Source of the DNA: Manis javanica
Lineage: Eukaryota; Chordata; Mammalia; Pholidota; Manidae
DNA length: 64,000 nucleotides
Reading direction: 5' to 3'
NCBI RefSeq assembly: GCF_040802235.1
Contig: NC_133161.1
Location: 144,823,121-144,887,120, forward strand
Numbering within the stretch: the first letter of the stretch is position 1; each line of letters opens with the position of its first letter. The translations under genes and the position numbers were made by a program. Below, one piece after another: positions 34,491 to 47,500 of this stretch. Below the pieces are notes generated by a model. It was not told where the DNA came from and did no database searches. It saw only the letters and a list, made by a program, of their open reading frames with translations.

Positions 34491-36524
34491 CTTATGGCGA
34501 GTGTGAGGTCACAGAATGCTCAAGCCTGTTAGAGAGCTTCCTCACTGACGCTAGTCTAGCCCTTCACAGGGGCCCTTGACCTCCCGAGGGCTGTAGTAGG
34601 GGAGGAACAGATGGGGGTGGGAGGAGCAGGTGGGGGGTGCAGAGACAATCTTTTCACCAGGTCAGGCTTTTAGATTCTAATACCCCTTGTTCCCACCCTC
34701 TAGTTGCCTCAGTTTCCCCACTGTTGATGCTGGCTGACATCTTCATTGCAAGTTTGCCAAATAGCCGTGGGCCTGGAAAGGGGCCTAGAGGACTTAGGAC
34801 ATGTCCCCCTCTCCATCTCCCAGCACATCCCAGGGCCAAGCCCTCCCTCCCCAGGCTCTTAGCTCCATCAGCTTCAGCACCCCTCCAACCGCCCCATCCC
34901 CTGCTGCTGTCCCTTCACCAGGCTCAACAAGGCATTCTGTCCTTGAATGGCTTACATGGCCACCTCCTCTCCTTCCTGGCCTAAGGGGTCAGGGAGCGTC
35001 CTAGCAGGGAGAAGTGACAGTGCGGGGCTGTGCCATGGATGGTAGCTACTAGGCCTGCCTCAAGCCCAGGGCCCCCTGGATTCCATGTACCCTGACTGGG
35101 CATTTGACTTGAGTGTGGCAGTACAGCACCGAGGCCTGTGATATGCATAGAACCCCAGATGGGCATGCCTGGTGCCTGCTGCACATAGATGGGCAGGAAG
35201 GAGGCATCCTGAAGTTCAGAGGAGGGATGGGTCCTATCAGCACCCATGGCATGCAGAGGACACCCCAGAATCCTTTCCTGGGCTGCATGGATGGGTGTGG
35301 GCAGCGCAGGAAAAAGTTCTGTTCAGCCCTGTGTGCTCAGGGGCCCAGGAGAATGCAGAGAGTGCCTGGGTGGGCAGGGATCCTGAAGGCCCTGGGATGG
35401 TGGTGGGATGGTGGAGGGGCTGAGGCCAGGGAACTTCTGGGTGATGAGCCCAGACATGGGCAGCAGGGATGGCGGCCCACAATGAGGGCAGCTGTGCAGA
35501 CAGGTGAATTGGATCTCCTGGGGAGTGAGTGTACAAATTTTGGGAGAAAGGGGAATAAGATGTAACAAAAGTACCTGGGGTGCCAGGGCTCCTGGGTCTG
35601 GGCCCAGCCGGCTTGGCTAGCAGGTAGCTTCTCTGGCCTTGGTACCAAGAGGGATGAGCTGGAGCCCCTGGCTCTACTCACTACCTCCTGTGGGACCAGA
35701 CAGGACACCTCCCCTCCATGGGCCTGGGGGTGAGGGCTCGGCAGAGGCCTGGGCCATGCCTCCCGGTGGGGCTGGTCACACTGCCTGTGCCCGGCCCCCG
35801 GGGCCTGTGCCTTGGGCAGGCTGGGGCTATTTTTGGGATCAGGCTGGGGCTCTGGGGCTGGTTTCAGATGTTCCAGTGTGAACAGGAGAAAATGGGAACA
35901 GATGGCTGGAGGGTTCCAGTCAGCGGGTCCTGCTGGGAGCAGGTTATTTTTAGGGCCCTGTTAACCCTTCTGGGGCTCATGGAACCACCCTGACAGGGAC
36001 TGCCCTTTCTGGCTGCAAGAGAACAGGTCTTCTCCCTGGACCCCTACTTTGAACAACTGCGTGTCTCAGTCGCCCTTCTTTCCCCATGAGACCCTCTACT
36101 CTTTAAAGAGGTCCATGGCAAGAAAGCAGGCGCCAGCTTCCTCCGGCCCAAATCCGCAGGGAAGTTGCGAAGGGGTCAGGCAGGGCGAAGGGCGGGAGCT
36201 GAGAGGATGCTGGCCACTGCAAAGGAAAATCCCCTCTCACCTCCCTCCTGGGGTTCTGAGACACAGACCTGAGGCTAAGAGGACAGGTACCTGCTCCCAG
36301 GTTCACCCTCTGGGTCTGAGGGTGGGTCTGTCTGCCCAGGGATGCTTGGCCTCTGCGAGGAGGGCACAGGAAGAGCCACGTCTGTACTTGGTACAAATGA
36401 TATCATGCCACAGGCCCTGTTCCCTTGGATGCCCCAAGGGCAAATATTTGGACAATGCCAACTTTACCAAATGCCCGTGTGTTTGGATGGCATGAGGGAA
36501 TAAAGAAGGGGCTGTCATGGCCAG

Positions 36525-36735
36525 AGATGATTTATTGAGGGCTGAGGATGTCATAGGTATTCTGTTAAGTAGTTTCACTGGTAGTATGTCACCCTTAAGT
36601 TTATCCTCTTTTTACAGATAAGGCAACAGGCTCAGAGGGTTAAGGTCCCATAGCTAAAAGGGGAAAGATGTGATTGGCACCCCATCTGTCTGACAGCAAA
36701 GCCCAGTGGTCAGTCCACTGCATCACATTGCTTGC
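36525..36735 (-). repeat. MIR SINE
   Basis: Reverse MIR: 'tttattgagggctgaggatg', 'ctttttacagataaggcaacagg', 'ctcagagggttaagg', 'cagtccactgcatcac'. Confidence 0.78.
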
Positions 36736-38330
36736 CAGTGTCCCAACCCCAGAGGGCGAAACTGGAGGGGGGCAGGGGGGTGTGCACCAGACCTCCGCAA
36801 GGAGCAGGTCTGTGGGCTGAGTGTGGGAAGGGAGGCCTGGGGTCAGGGGATCCTGCCCATCACCACTCTCACAATCCCCTAAGCCCTTCTTGCCTGAGGG
36901 TGCCAGGACTGACACCAGAAACCCCATCTGGCCTTCCTGTCTTCCCTGCAGGAGGATCACAGGCATACATCCTGTCTCGGCAGCCCCCACCCCCACCCCG
37001 TCCTGGCCCACAGGCCCCTGCTTCCTGTAGGGTCATGGCAGGCTGGATGTCAACGTGGGCAGAGCTCGAGGGCCCTCCAGATGCTGCTGGTGCCCGGGGT
37101 TTGGGCCAGGCAGGCGAGGTGAGGGGGCTGGGAGGATGTCCCTGCTGCTGGCAGTACCTGGGGGAGAGAGCAGGGCGGCGGGCAGCCCTGGGTGAGGCCC
37201 CGCCCCGTGGTGTGCTGCCTGGCTATGCCAGCAGTCGGCTGTACTCCACTCCTCCCACAAAGGCCCCATTGTTCCCTGCCGCCAGGCAGTTTGGAGGAGG
37301 TTCCTAGGCCACCCCTATTCACCACCCCCCCACTCCCTACCAAATGGGGGCCAGATTAACCCCTTGGATGGCAGAGGCCAGGTGAGGGCCCACAGGGGGC
37401 TCCCCAGCCCATTCCTCCTTTCTGGGAGTCCAGGCTTGGAAAGTCACCTTTTAACCACGTGTATGCAGCAACAGGGCACCTCCGGAGACCGGGTCTCCCA
37501 CCGGGTAGGGAGTAGCACCTAGACCCTTTCCCACCCCTGCCAGGGGGCAGGAAGTGCCAGTGGAGTGGCAGGCAGAGACCAGATATATTTGGGCCGGTGG
37601 GGCTAATTCCAGCCACCACCGCCTGGCCTACTGGCTCCTGAGCTCCTTTCCTTCCTGTGAAACCAGAGCTGGGTTGGGCCTAGCTCAGGATTTCGGTGGA
37701 TTTAAAGAAGCAGCAACATCTTTGCCAGCCTGGTTTCCTTCCCCTCCCCAGGTGGGGTCTGGGCCACAAGGATGGGGCAGCTTCTTGCTCCTCCCTTGCC
37801 CTGGGTTAAGGCCTGGCCCTTGCCCCTGCTGGGGTGCCAGGCTGTTGGCACTCCTCTCTCCCTGAGCTTTGGGTGGGTGGGGTGGGCGGGGGTGGGCTGT
37901 GGTTTCCTGTGTTGGCTGTTTGTGCCTGGCCCAGAGTGCCCGCCGCCTGCCTGGGCTTCCTGCCCTGTCTTGTTTCCTTGTGCCCCCCACCCCCTCCCCC
38001 TGTGGGAGGGAGTAGCCAGGGATTGGGCAGCAACCTTTAGGGGCACCCTACTGCTAGGGCATGACTGCTTTCCTAGTCCTGGCCACACTGGCATTGGTTG
38101 AGGAAGCCAAGTGAGGTGACCTCAAGATTGTCCAGGAAATGCCACTTGTCTTACAGCCTCCAGAACGGGGAGTGGGCACCAGATTGGGCAGAAATCCCCC
38201 GCAAGAAGGATCCTGTTCAAAGTCCCAGACTAGAAAGGTCCTAGACCAGGAGTTTCCTTGTCCCTGTGGGGTTGGGGCTGCCTGACCTTATTCCTTGGGG
38301 CTGCAGGTGGGGTGGGGTGTTTTGTCAGCC

Positions 38331-38353
38331 AGATAAAAATGGCTGATTTGCAT
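38331..38353 (+). promoter_or_regulatory. GATA plus octamer motif pair
   Basis: AGATAA at 38331-38336 and a perfect octamer ATTTGCAT at 38346-38353, in a stretch without repeat character. Motif-only evidence for an intronic regulatory element. Confidence 0.25.
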
Positions 38354-39710
38354 GGTCTCTTTGGCAGGGGGCTGGTGGGGAGTGGGAAGAGCTGCTAGGA
38401 ACCAGGGCAAGCACCCCCACACCCCCAGCCCTGGAAGTCTGTACCCAGAGGGTCCAAGAGCAATACCTGGATTCTTCAGCAGATCTCCTGCTGGGCTATG
38501 AATCCTGGACCTCCTCCCCACCGGCTGGGTCACCACCTCAGGAAGAGGAAGTGACCTGGGGGGTAGAGGAGAGCTCCTAGGGACCAAGGAGCCCTGACAC
38601 CCAGGAAAAAGGAGTCTCAGGACCTTGTTGTCTTGGAGGCTCTATCTCCCTGAGCCAGAGGTCAGCCATCCTCTTCATTTCTTCCAGGGCCCTGTCCTTT
38701 CAGCCATCGCAGAGGGTCCTAGCAGCCCACTTCCTCTCTAGAGATGTCTGCCCACTGCACATGGAAGCATTAACCCTCCAAGCTGTTTTCTCGCCTCCTC
38801 TTTTGGGTTGTTAGAACTAGGCAATGAGACTGATGGGCCAGCTGGCAAGCCAAGCAGAGGATCCCAGTGTGGGGGCAGCTAGAAACAGGCAGGTTGCCAC
38901 TGGTGTGTGAATGTCCCTTGTACCTGTGGCAGTTCTGTGTTGAGCCAGGTATGTCACACCTGGGAGTCCTGGGCATCCATCAAAGCCTTCCTGGTCTCCT
39001 TTCCTAAGCCAAGCCAGGTTCAGGCCCACTGGCTCCCCCAGCCCCCTAAAGATCTCAGGCTATTTGTCTCAGGAGCCACCTGTGCTCTTTTCTCACGGAT
39101 ATGCCCCTGACCTTTCACTCAGGTGACCTGCACGCTGTTTGTGAGCACGTCTCCACTCGCTACCCTACCCCGTAAAGAGGGAGCGACAGCAGTGTGTTCA
39201 CAGATCCCCATCCCTTTCCTGTCACCCATCTCAGAGCTCCTGGCCTGGGGCCAGAAGCCCCTTCACTCATTGTTTAAAAACTGCACCCAGCAGGAATTAG
39301 CCCTCCTGCCTCCCATCCCCAGGCTTCCAGGTCTCTACGGGGACTGAAGTGTAATAGGAGGGGTTTCTGGAAGCTGGGCAGGCTCCAGTAGGGTAAAGGG
39401 GGGAGGTGTGAGATGGGAAAGTCCTGACTCATCTGTGCTTGACTCAGCTCGCCCTCCGGCTCGGGGGGAGTGAGGGGGTGGAGTCCTCGCGGGGAGGGCG
39501 CCTGCTGGATTCTTCTGGGGAGGAGCCTCGGCCTGACTGGGAACACCGAAGAGGACTAATTTTCCAAGAGCCCCTTTCCAAATTATTACAGGTGCCCGTG
39601 TTTGAAGCCGTAGGGAGTGGGTGGCCTCTGCCCTGCCCCGCCACCCCCACCCCTTGGGGGCCTGGACCCAATGGGCTTGTGGAGAGCCCACCCACCTGCT
39701 GAGAACTTCG

Positions 39711-39723
39711 TGGGGGGGGGGGG
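39711..39723. repeat. poly-G run
   Basis: Twelve consecutive G from 39712, followed by CGCGGGG. Likely length-variable and prone to sequencing error. Confidence 0.85.
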
Positions 39724-39769
39724 CGCGGGGGGCCACTGCAGCACAGGGAAACACCGTGGGGGTCAGGCC

Positions 39770-39895
39770 TCGGTTCTGCCCTCTGCTCACGCGACCCAGG
39801 GCATGTCACTTCCTTTTCCCAGACCTCAGTTTGCTCATTGTGCAATGGGAATAATAATACCGTCCCTGTAGGTGGTATGTAGTTTAAAGACCAGC
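39770..39895 (+). repeat. MIR fragment
   Basis: 'cccagggcatgtcacttcc', 'cctcagtttgctcattgtgcaatggg', 'aataataccgtccc' mark a plus MIR. Confidence 0.8.
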
Positions 39896-40429
39896 GGGGT
39901 GGTGTAGGTGAGAGCCTGACCCGTGTCAGCCGCGGGCCTGTCCCCAAGCCCAGGTGCTGCCTGGGCTGTAACGGGTTGTGATGAAGGAGATGCAGGCTGG
40001 CAGCCGACCGCTTTCCAGTCCGGCCCTGGACTTTGGAACCTTCCCCTTAGGAGCCTCCCTCCCCAGAGACGGAGAGAAGGCCAATGTGCCCGGGGTGAAA
40101 TTAGGGTTCGCCTCCCACAGGGTCGGGGCTGCCCCCGCCCCCAGTCCCAGCACAGCCTCCAGCAGCCCTGCGGGGAGCCCCGGGAGTGTGCCCCAGCGTC
40201 TGGCTGGGCTGTCACCAGGACAAAGCGCCCTGGCCCAGGAATCCTCCCCTCCCCCAGGCCGGCCCGGGGTGCGGGGGAGGTGGGGCAGGGCAGGGGGCGG
40301 TTGGCCGAGGCTTCTGTGTTTGTGTAAGTCCGCTTGTTGGTGTATCTATGGCCTTGTGTGTGTGTGTTTCTTTGTGACTACCAGGCTGAACTTTGTACGG
40401 CTCCCTTGTGGCCGGGCCTCAGTCTTTTC

Positions 40430-41110
40430 ATCTGTTCAATGAGCTGGCGCGCCCCCCTCTGCCCTCCGGCAGCCGCGGTGCCGGTTTCCGTGGCTCCCGC
40501 CTGGGCCAGCGCCTCCCTCGGCCTCCAGCACAGCTCCGCGGGGCCGGCGTGAGCGCGCCTTAGTTTCCTGGGCTCCGTGCGTGTCTTTGTCTCCCCGTCC
40601 ACGTGTGAGCTGTGAGTGTGTGTGAAGCAGAGCTCGGGTGCTTATGGGCCTTCCAGCTCCTGCCCGGCGGCGCCCGGCGCCAGCCCAACCTCGGCCCCGC
40701 GCGGCGCGCGCCCAGCCCTCGTGCACTTGGCCGAGCGTCCGGCGGCGCGGCGCGTGCGGGGCCTGGAGAGGCACGCCGCAGCACCGTCGGCCCCCGCTCC
40801 CGCCCCCGCCTCGCTCGCTGGCTCGCTGGCTCGCTCTGCCTCTCCGCTCGGGCTCTGCCGAGGGGGGCGGGGTGGGGTGCAGGCGCGGGGGGAGGGGAGG
40901 CTCCTGCATTCTTGCGGTCGGGGAGGAATCTGAGCCAGCGTTACTGGTCTCCAGAAGAGCCCAGCTGCAGCCCCGGGGCCCCGCCAGGCCTCTCGCTGCC
41001 CGCCCGGGCCTGCTGGGATGGGCACGGGCTAGGCCTCGAGCTGTGGGCGGGGTATTGCCCCCACCACGGACCCCTTCGCGCCGGGCCGCCCTGGGGGCGG
41101 GGCACCAGGG
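40430..41110. promoter_or_regulatory. BCL9L: second CpG island in BCL9L
   Basis: Very high CpG density (for example 40660-40880), starting about 1.1 kb before and ending about 440 bases before the start-codon exon. It may be an alternative BCL9L promoter and hosts the mir-4492-like antisense locus. A possible donor GAGG|GTAAGG occurs at 41284/41285. Confidence 0.6.
40695..40780 (-). ncRNA. MIR4492: mir-4492-like hairpin locus
   Basis: On the minus strand, 40719-40703 differs from the human miR-4492 mature sequence only at the first base, from my memory of the latter. Upstream, the minus strand has a CTCCAGGCCCCGC-like arm as in the human precursor. The position also agrees: human mir-4492 lies antisense in the BCL9L 5' region. 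The human miRNA is a low-expression, GC-rich entry whose status as a true miRNA is uncertain, so this may simply be conserved CpG-island sequence. Confidence 0.45.
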
Positions 41111-41475
41111 GTTCCCCACCCTGGTTGAGGGGCGTGCCAGGGAGCGGGAATCCCCCAGGGGGCCAGAACAGACCTCTCGGCCGCCCCATGAGGGCATCTT
41201 TGCAACCCCTCCTGTTAGTGGATTGTGCCTCTGTAGCCCGGAGGTGGGGTGGGGGGCTTGCTAGAGACTGCAAGCTCCCTGAGGGTAAGGGCGGGAGGGA
41301 TGGGGATAGGACAGGCCTCTAAGATTGAAACCCCACCTAGTAGCCCATCCTTCCCCTTCCCACCCTGCCCTCCCCAGTTCCCTAGTCCCAGGGCTGCTGG
41401 GTCCTCCCGTCTCCCCTCCCCTCCTCACACCCCTCCCCATGTCACAAGTTTTCTCTTTGGGGCTTGTTGCTGCAG

Positions 41476-41577
41476 TCCGTGCTCCAGTATCGAGTACCTG
41501 GCTGGGCCCCGGGCACGCACAGGGGCCGTAGCCCCACTGTGTGTGGGAGCCATGAGGATCCTGGCTAACAAGACAAG
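41476..41577 (+). CDS. BCL9L: BCL9L start-codon exon
   Basis: Acceptor TTGCTGCAG ends at 41475. The ATG at 41552 opens MRILANKTR, identical to the human start. The donor is AG|GTGTGTGG at 41578. The first 76 bases are untranslated. The coding part is 26 bases and ends inside an arginine codon. Confidence 0.88.
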
Positions 41578-44500
41578 GTGTGTGGGTGTTGTGGAGGGCG
41601 GGATGTGTGTGCGTGGAGTGCGGGGAAGGGAAGGGCCTGGTGGCGATGGGCTGTGCTGTGCTGCCCTGGAGAACGAGCCCCTGGCACCTGGCTTCCAGGC
41701 CACCGGTGGGCTAAAGGGGATCTGAATGGGAAGGCCTGCCATGGGGCAGCGTCCCTTAGTGCTCAGGGGACGGAGGGGTATTGGCCGGCAACCAGCCCTC
41801 GCCTCCGAAACCCCGCTGTCGGGTCCAGTGGCGCCCTCTGGCCTCAGCCTAGAGGAGGGTGGGAGCTGGAGGGCGGGGCGCTCCTGTCTCCCTCGCCTTC
41901 CCCAGGAGAAGCTGGCAGACAGGGCCAGGCGGCAGCAGCAGGACGGCAGAGCTGAAATAAATCTGAGCTGGTGTGGAATGAGGGGGGATAAATATCCTCT
42001 CCCGTGATGTGATCTTTCCAGCGGCTATTAATAGGTCTCCGGGGAGGGGGAGGCGGTGGGGGGAGCGGGCTGGAGCTTAAAGGGCCCGCAGCCTAGGCTG
42101 CAGGAATCCTTGGCTTTGAGCTGCACTCCAGTCGGCTCTGCACGCCACACCCCGCCCCCTTCCTCTGCTCCCGCCTGCCCGCCAGGCCTGCCAGTGGACC
42201 CTCTTCAGGCTTTTCCCTGCTGCCCTTGGCAGCCTTCTGGACCAGTGGGTACCACTCTGTGGTGTGCTTTTTCCCAGTCCCCCCCGCCCCCCCCGCCGGG
42301 AATGGGGCTGGGGCATGGGCAGTGACCTCAGGTCCTGTGCCCCTTCCCTGCTAGTGCTGGGACATGTGGAAGTTGAGGTTTAAGACCTTGGAAGGAGTCT
42401 GAAGACAGCAAACCCGAGAAGACAGGATGCTTAAGTGTTGGTCAGGTGCTAGTGGAGGGGGTTGCCGTGGAGGCTTGTGGTCTGATGGATACTGGGGCTG
42501 AGGGTGGATGGGTGGATTTTGCCAGCACAAGGCCCTGGTTTCCCTTTGAATTGGGGGGGCTGGGAGGTGGAGGGGCTTACCCCATCTTCGCTCTCCAAAG
42601 TTGAGAAGGGCATCAGCCCTTGTCTGAGGAACCATGGAGGGAGGGGAGGAAGGAGGAAATAGCTGGTGGTCTTAAGATGCCACTCAACCCCCACCTCCCC
42701 CTATCACTAGGTGAGGCAAGATGGGGCAGTTAAAATCCAGAGCTGCCAAGCTCCTAGCAAGATTAACTGTTCATGTCTCTCCCACCTTCTCCCAGGTTAC
42801 CCCACCCCAGGAGGAGAGAAGCTCCAGGGAGCCCGCCGCTGTCCCCTCGCGGCCACTGCCCCCCAGCCCCAGCCAAGCCAATGCACCCAGAAAATAAGTT
42901 GACCAATCATGGCAAGACAGGGAATGGCGGGGCCCAGTCCCAGCACCAGAATGTGAACCAAGGACCCAACTGCAACCTGGGCTCGAAGGGCGTGGGGGCG
43001 GGGAACCATGGGGCCAAGGCCAACCAGATCTCGCCTAGCAACTCAAGTCTGAAGACCCCTCAGGCAGCAGTGCCCCCTTTCAGCTCGCTCAAGGGCAAAG
43101 TGAAGAGGGAGCGGAGCGTGTCTGTGGACTCTGGGGAGCAGCGAGAGGCTGGGACCCCGTCCCTGGATTCTGAGGCCAAAGGTACCCCACTTTCTGACCC
43201 CCGAGACCACAGCAACTCCTGCGGGCCGAGGCCCATACTTGCTGTCTCCCTTGTGTAATCACCGTCCCCTGCTCCTCTCCAGCATTAATGCAGGCACACG
43301 TTTCTCTTAGCCCGGTTGTACCCACCAGCCTGGTCATTCTCTGGATTGGGGTTGGCTGGGGTGGGGAGTTCTCACCCCCTCACCTCCAGGTGCCACCTAG
43401 GGCGGGGCCGCATAGTGATGGGGCTTCCGTTGGTCTCACTGCTCCTCTGCTTTCCCCCTAGAGTGGGAGAGGGAGGTGCTCTGGGGCTAGGAGCAGACCC
43501 ACCCAGCTCCCAGGAACCTCCTGGTGTCCCAGCTGGTGGGAGCCTTTGAGTAGGCATTGGGGCCTGGAAGAGTAGCAGGGCTTCCCCCTCCCGCCCTCCC
43601 CCCAGTCCTAATTAGAACCAGTTGTGGTTGGGGATTATGCTGTGCTTGGTGCTGGGTGGGGGAGGGGAGACAGCAGGGCTGTAGAGAGAAATCAGAAACA
43701 AATGGTGGTGTGGTGGGGGCCAAGGGCTGGCAAAGTGCCCAACGTGGTCTGGGCAGCGCCTTCTGCGGTGGGGCATCTGAGATAATGGGCCTGTGGGGGA
43801 CCCTGGGTGTGGGAAAAGAGGGCCTTTGGGCATGCATTCTGACTCCTGCCTGCCTCCGTCCTGCCTGGGCAGAGGTGGCACCCAGGAGTAAGCGGCGTTG
43901 TGTGCTGGAGCGGAAGCAGCCATACAGCGGGGACGAATGGTGTTCAGGACCGGACAGCGAGGAAGATGACAAGCCCATTGGGGCCACCCACAGTGAGTGC
44001 CCATCGGTGCCAGGGTGCTGTGGCCCCTGGTGCCCCTGGGGGATGGAGGCCTAGAGGGAGCCTCCCTTTCCTCTCCTGGGGCTTTAAAAGAGGCCTGAGC
44101 CTGGCCTAGGAGCAAGGGTCGGAACCCAAGCTTCTCTTCACCTCTCAGACACTGTCCCTTCTTGTGCCGTGACAGCTCAGCCTCTGCCTTTCAGGTGCTC
44201 AGTGACCCCCCCTCTTCCTAGGGACCCAGGTGGGGTGGAAGGAACCTCAGGTGGCCTCTCCTGGCCACAACCACCTACACCTCCTCCCATGAATTCGTGG
44301 CTTATGCTGCCACCTACTGGTGAGTGGAGGGAGGGTGGTGAGGGTCCAGCTTCACTGGGAGCCAGGGGCCAGTTGGCTCTGCTGTGTAAAGCCTGCTAAT
44401 CCTTGTGTGAGCTGACACTGGCCATGTCTCTGGCACCCTTCCGTAGCCTCTAATTGACTCCTGGCAAGTGCCTGGAGTGCGTCACCAGGGCATGGATAGA

Positions 44501-47500
44501 TGCCCACTCCTCTCAGTCCTTTATCCATCAGGGTTTATTTGACCCTTGCCCAAATGGTGGAGAAGCAGACACACCCGCACCTTTGGGAAGCCCATGCATG
44601 CTTATTGGTGCTTTTCCTCTGTTTGGGGGGAGAAACAACTTAACGTATAAAAAACTAGCCAGAGGATGTTAACCTGTGACCCTCTTGAAGGCTGGGATCA
44701 CAGAAAGAAGGGGAAAAAAATATATGCTGGTTATTTTGCTACTTGGTTTTCTTTAATTCTTACAGTAGCCCAGTGAGGTAGGTGTCACCGTGATACCTAT
44801 TGCTGGGGGGAAACAGACTTCAGCAGAGGTTTATGGAATGAGCTGCACCACACGCCCTGGCCCAGGAGGTGGTGCATGGGATCTCTGCAGTGGCTGGGAC
44901 TTTAAAGGTCATCTGGCCCCAGGTCACCCTAGGGGACTGACTGGCAGTCCATCAACTCCTGGCTGAACCCTTGAGTGATAGACGGGGGTGGTCACTACCT
45001 CTCAGGACAGATATCCCTTCCTCCCATGCACTTTTATAATATGTGTACTATTGTAGAAATATTGGAAGACACAGGAAAGTATGAAGAAGAAATTGCTAGC
45101 ATCCCAGACATACCCAATGCCAAGGCAACCACTGTTTCTATTTTAGTTGTGGTGCCCTTAGGTTCTTGAACCATTCTTGACTGTGGGGCAGCACATGTGG
45201 AGGCTAACAGCACAGACTGCAGTCAGACCGCCTTGGTTTATATCCCGGGTCTTCCACTGACTATTTGTGTGAGTTTGGGAAAGGGCCACAGTTTCCTCAT
45301 CTATTTACCTCATAGGGTCTCTATGAGGAGCAAAGGGGTCGATACATGTAACCCTTAGAACGGCATTAGCTTTATCATTGTTTCTATTGTACTTCCTGTT
45401 CCTCATCGAAGTAAAGCCTGCCCGCCTCCCCATATCCTGTACCCAGGAGTCCTAACCCAGTGTGCTGACTGTGCGCTTTGCTCTTCCCTGGCACAGCCCT
45501 CATCCCCCGCCCCTGCCCTCCACAGCCAAAAAAAGACCCCCAACAACAACAAAGCTTTTGGCCCTGTTATTTCGTGTAAAATTGGAAAGTCAGGGTGGAG
45601 AGCAGGGCTGCTTATGAGGTAGGGGTGTCAGAGAAGGTTTCTCCAAGGAGAGGCCTGTGGGAAGGTGGCTGGCGGGTGTGCTGGCTCAAGAGAGGCGACT
45701 TCAGGCAGTCGGCCTTACGTGAACTGCGAGTGCTGTCACGTAACTGTCTGCAGGCCAGGCCCTTGGACTTGTTTTTCCTGGCATAGGAATGGGTCCACCC
45801 ACTCACCTAGATCCATTAATGACCACTTATAGGTCTTTTCTAGGGTAGGACTTAGAGTCAAGTTGTGACCGTGGAACAAAACTTCTCTTGGTGCTGAGGG
45901 TGACCAGTCTGCCCGGGGAGCCAGCCTAGTGTGTCAGCCTTTTCTAACTCTCTCCGTTTTCCAAACAATGTTTTGGTTTGCGACATAGTTCTGATGTCAC
46001 TGTAAAAATAGATTTGTTTGGCCTTCCCCCTGTGCAGAGTGGGAGTTAGTGTTTCCATTTTTTAGATGAGGGAACTGAGACATGAAGGGACAGAGCGTCT
46101 TGTTTCTAAGGTCACGGTGTCAGCAGTAGGGCGAGAATGGAAAAGCATTGCAATCTTCAGTGTGTGCCTTCTACCCTCGCCAGGTCAGTGGGCGTGCACG
46201 AATACACACAGGCCCAAGCACCGCGGCTCGGAGCTGGGCTCAAGCAGGGCTCTGCAGTCCCTGCCTGGCTCTGCTCTGACTGGCTGTGTCACCTTGGGTA
46301 AAGAGTGTTGTCCCTCCAAATCTGATTCCTCCCCTGTAAAGGGGAGGATATGCCACCTCCCTCCCAGGGATGCGGTGATCAGATATAATTATCTCCATAG
46401 GTATGCACTGGGATGCCAGGCACATGGAGTCTGTTTGTAAGGGTCACATCTTCCCTCCCTTCCTCTTCATATAGTCCCTACAATTTCTGTCCTGGTCAAA
46501 GACTGGTCTAGGACAAGTAAGTGTGGAAACTTGGCTAGTGCCCCCAGATCTGTCAACAAATGACTGTGTGGGCAGGAGCTATAAAGTAGTGAGCCGCTCT
46601 GTCCCTGTGCATCTCTGGGATGGGGCCGTGACAGGTGCCAGCTTGTTCTCCTTTCTAAATCTGGGTGCTCACCCTCTTCCCTCTCTTCTCTCATGCAGAT
46701 TGTAATGTAGCAGACCCAGCCATGGCGGCCCCACAGCTGGGTCCCAGCCAAGCCGCCCAGCTCCCCCTCAGTGAAAGCAGTGCACCAGGCCCCCCACATG
46801 GGCCCCCACCAGGGCTTCGGTCCGATGCCCCCGGGGGTGGGAGTGGGGGCATCCCTGGAAAGCCTCCCTCCCAGTTCGTGTATGTCTTCACCACCCACCT
46901 GGCCAACACGTAAGAGCCTCAGGGCAGGCCAAGCCTGCTCCGTTTACCCTGAGCCCCTCAGCCTGGGGGCCTGAGTGAGCCCCTGTGGGGCTGGCTTGGG
47001 CTGGGCTGGGCTGGGCTGGGTGAGGGCAGGGGGTTTCCTGCTCGTCTCTCTGAGCTGTTTATGCCGGACCCTCCTGTGCAGGGCTGCGGAGGCAGTGCTG
47101 CAGGGCCGGGCCGACTCCATCCTTGCCTACCACCAGCAGAACGTGCCTCGGGCCAAGCTGGACCAGGTGAGTGTGGCTCTGGCCTCGGCAGGGTACCTCC
47201 AGGAATAGCGGTTGGCTGGGGGTGCCTCTCCTTACCTGTCTCATGTGCTGCCTTTGTCCTCTTGCAGGCCCCCAAAGTGCCGCCCACCCCAGAACCATTA
47301 CCCCTGAGCGTACCATCTGCAGGCACCCCCCAGTCCCAGCCACCTCCACTGCCAGCCCCGCCACCCCCAGCCCCTGGCAGTGCCCCCCCCGCTCTGCCTT
47401 CTGAGGGTCCTCCTGAGGACACGAGTCAGGACCTGACACCCAACTCGGTGGGAGCAGCCAGCACGGGTGGTGGGACTGGGGGCACCCACCCGAACACCCC

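Larger units (their letters stand above)
33108..40430 (+). other. BCL9L: probable BCL9L 5' intron region
   Basis: GC-rich intronic sequence with three MIR copies, a TC microsatellite and a few short motif clusters. No other coding gene is supported. Confidence 0.5.
43993..46698 (+). other. BCL9L: BCL9L intron 3
   Basis: 2,706 bases, the largest intron between coding exons. Holds several MIR fragments and no supported exon. Confidence 0.9.

Noticed and set aside
40436-41197. 253-codon minus-strand open frame across the second CpG island
   Set aside because: Same compositional effect; no domain, and no splice or conservation evidence.
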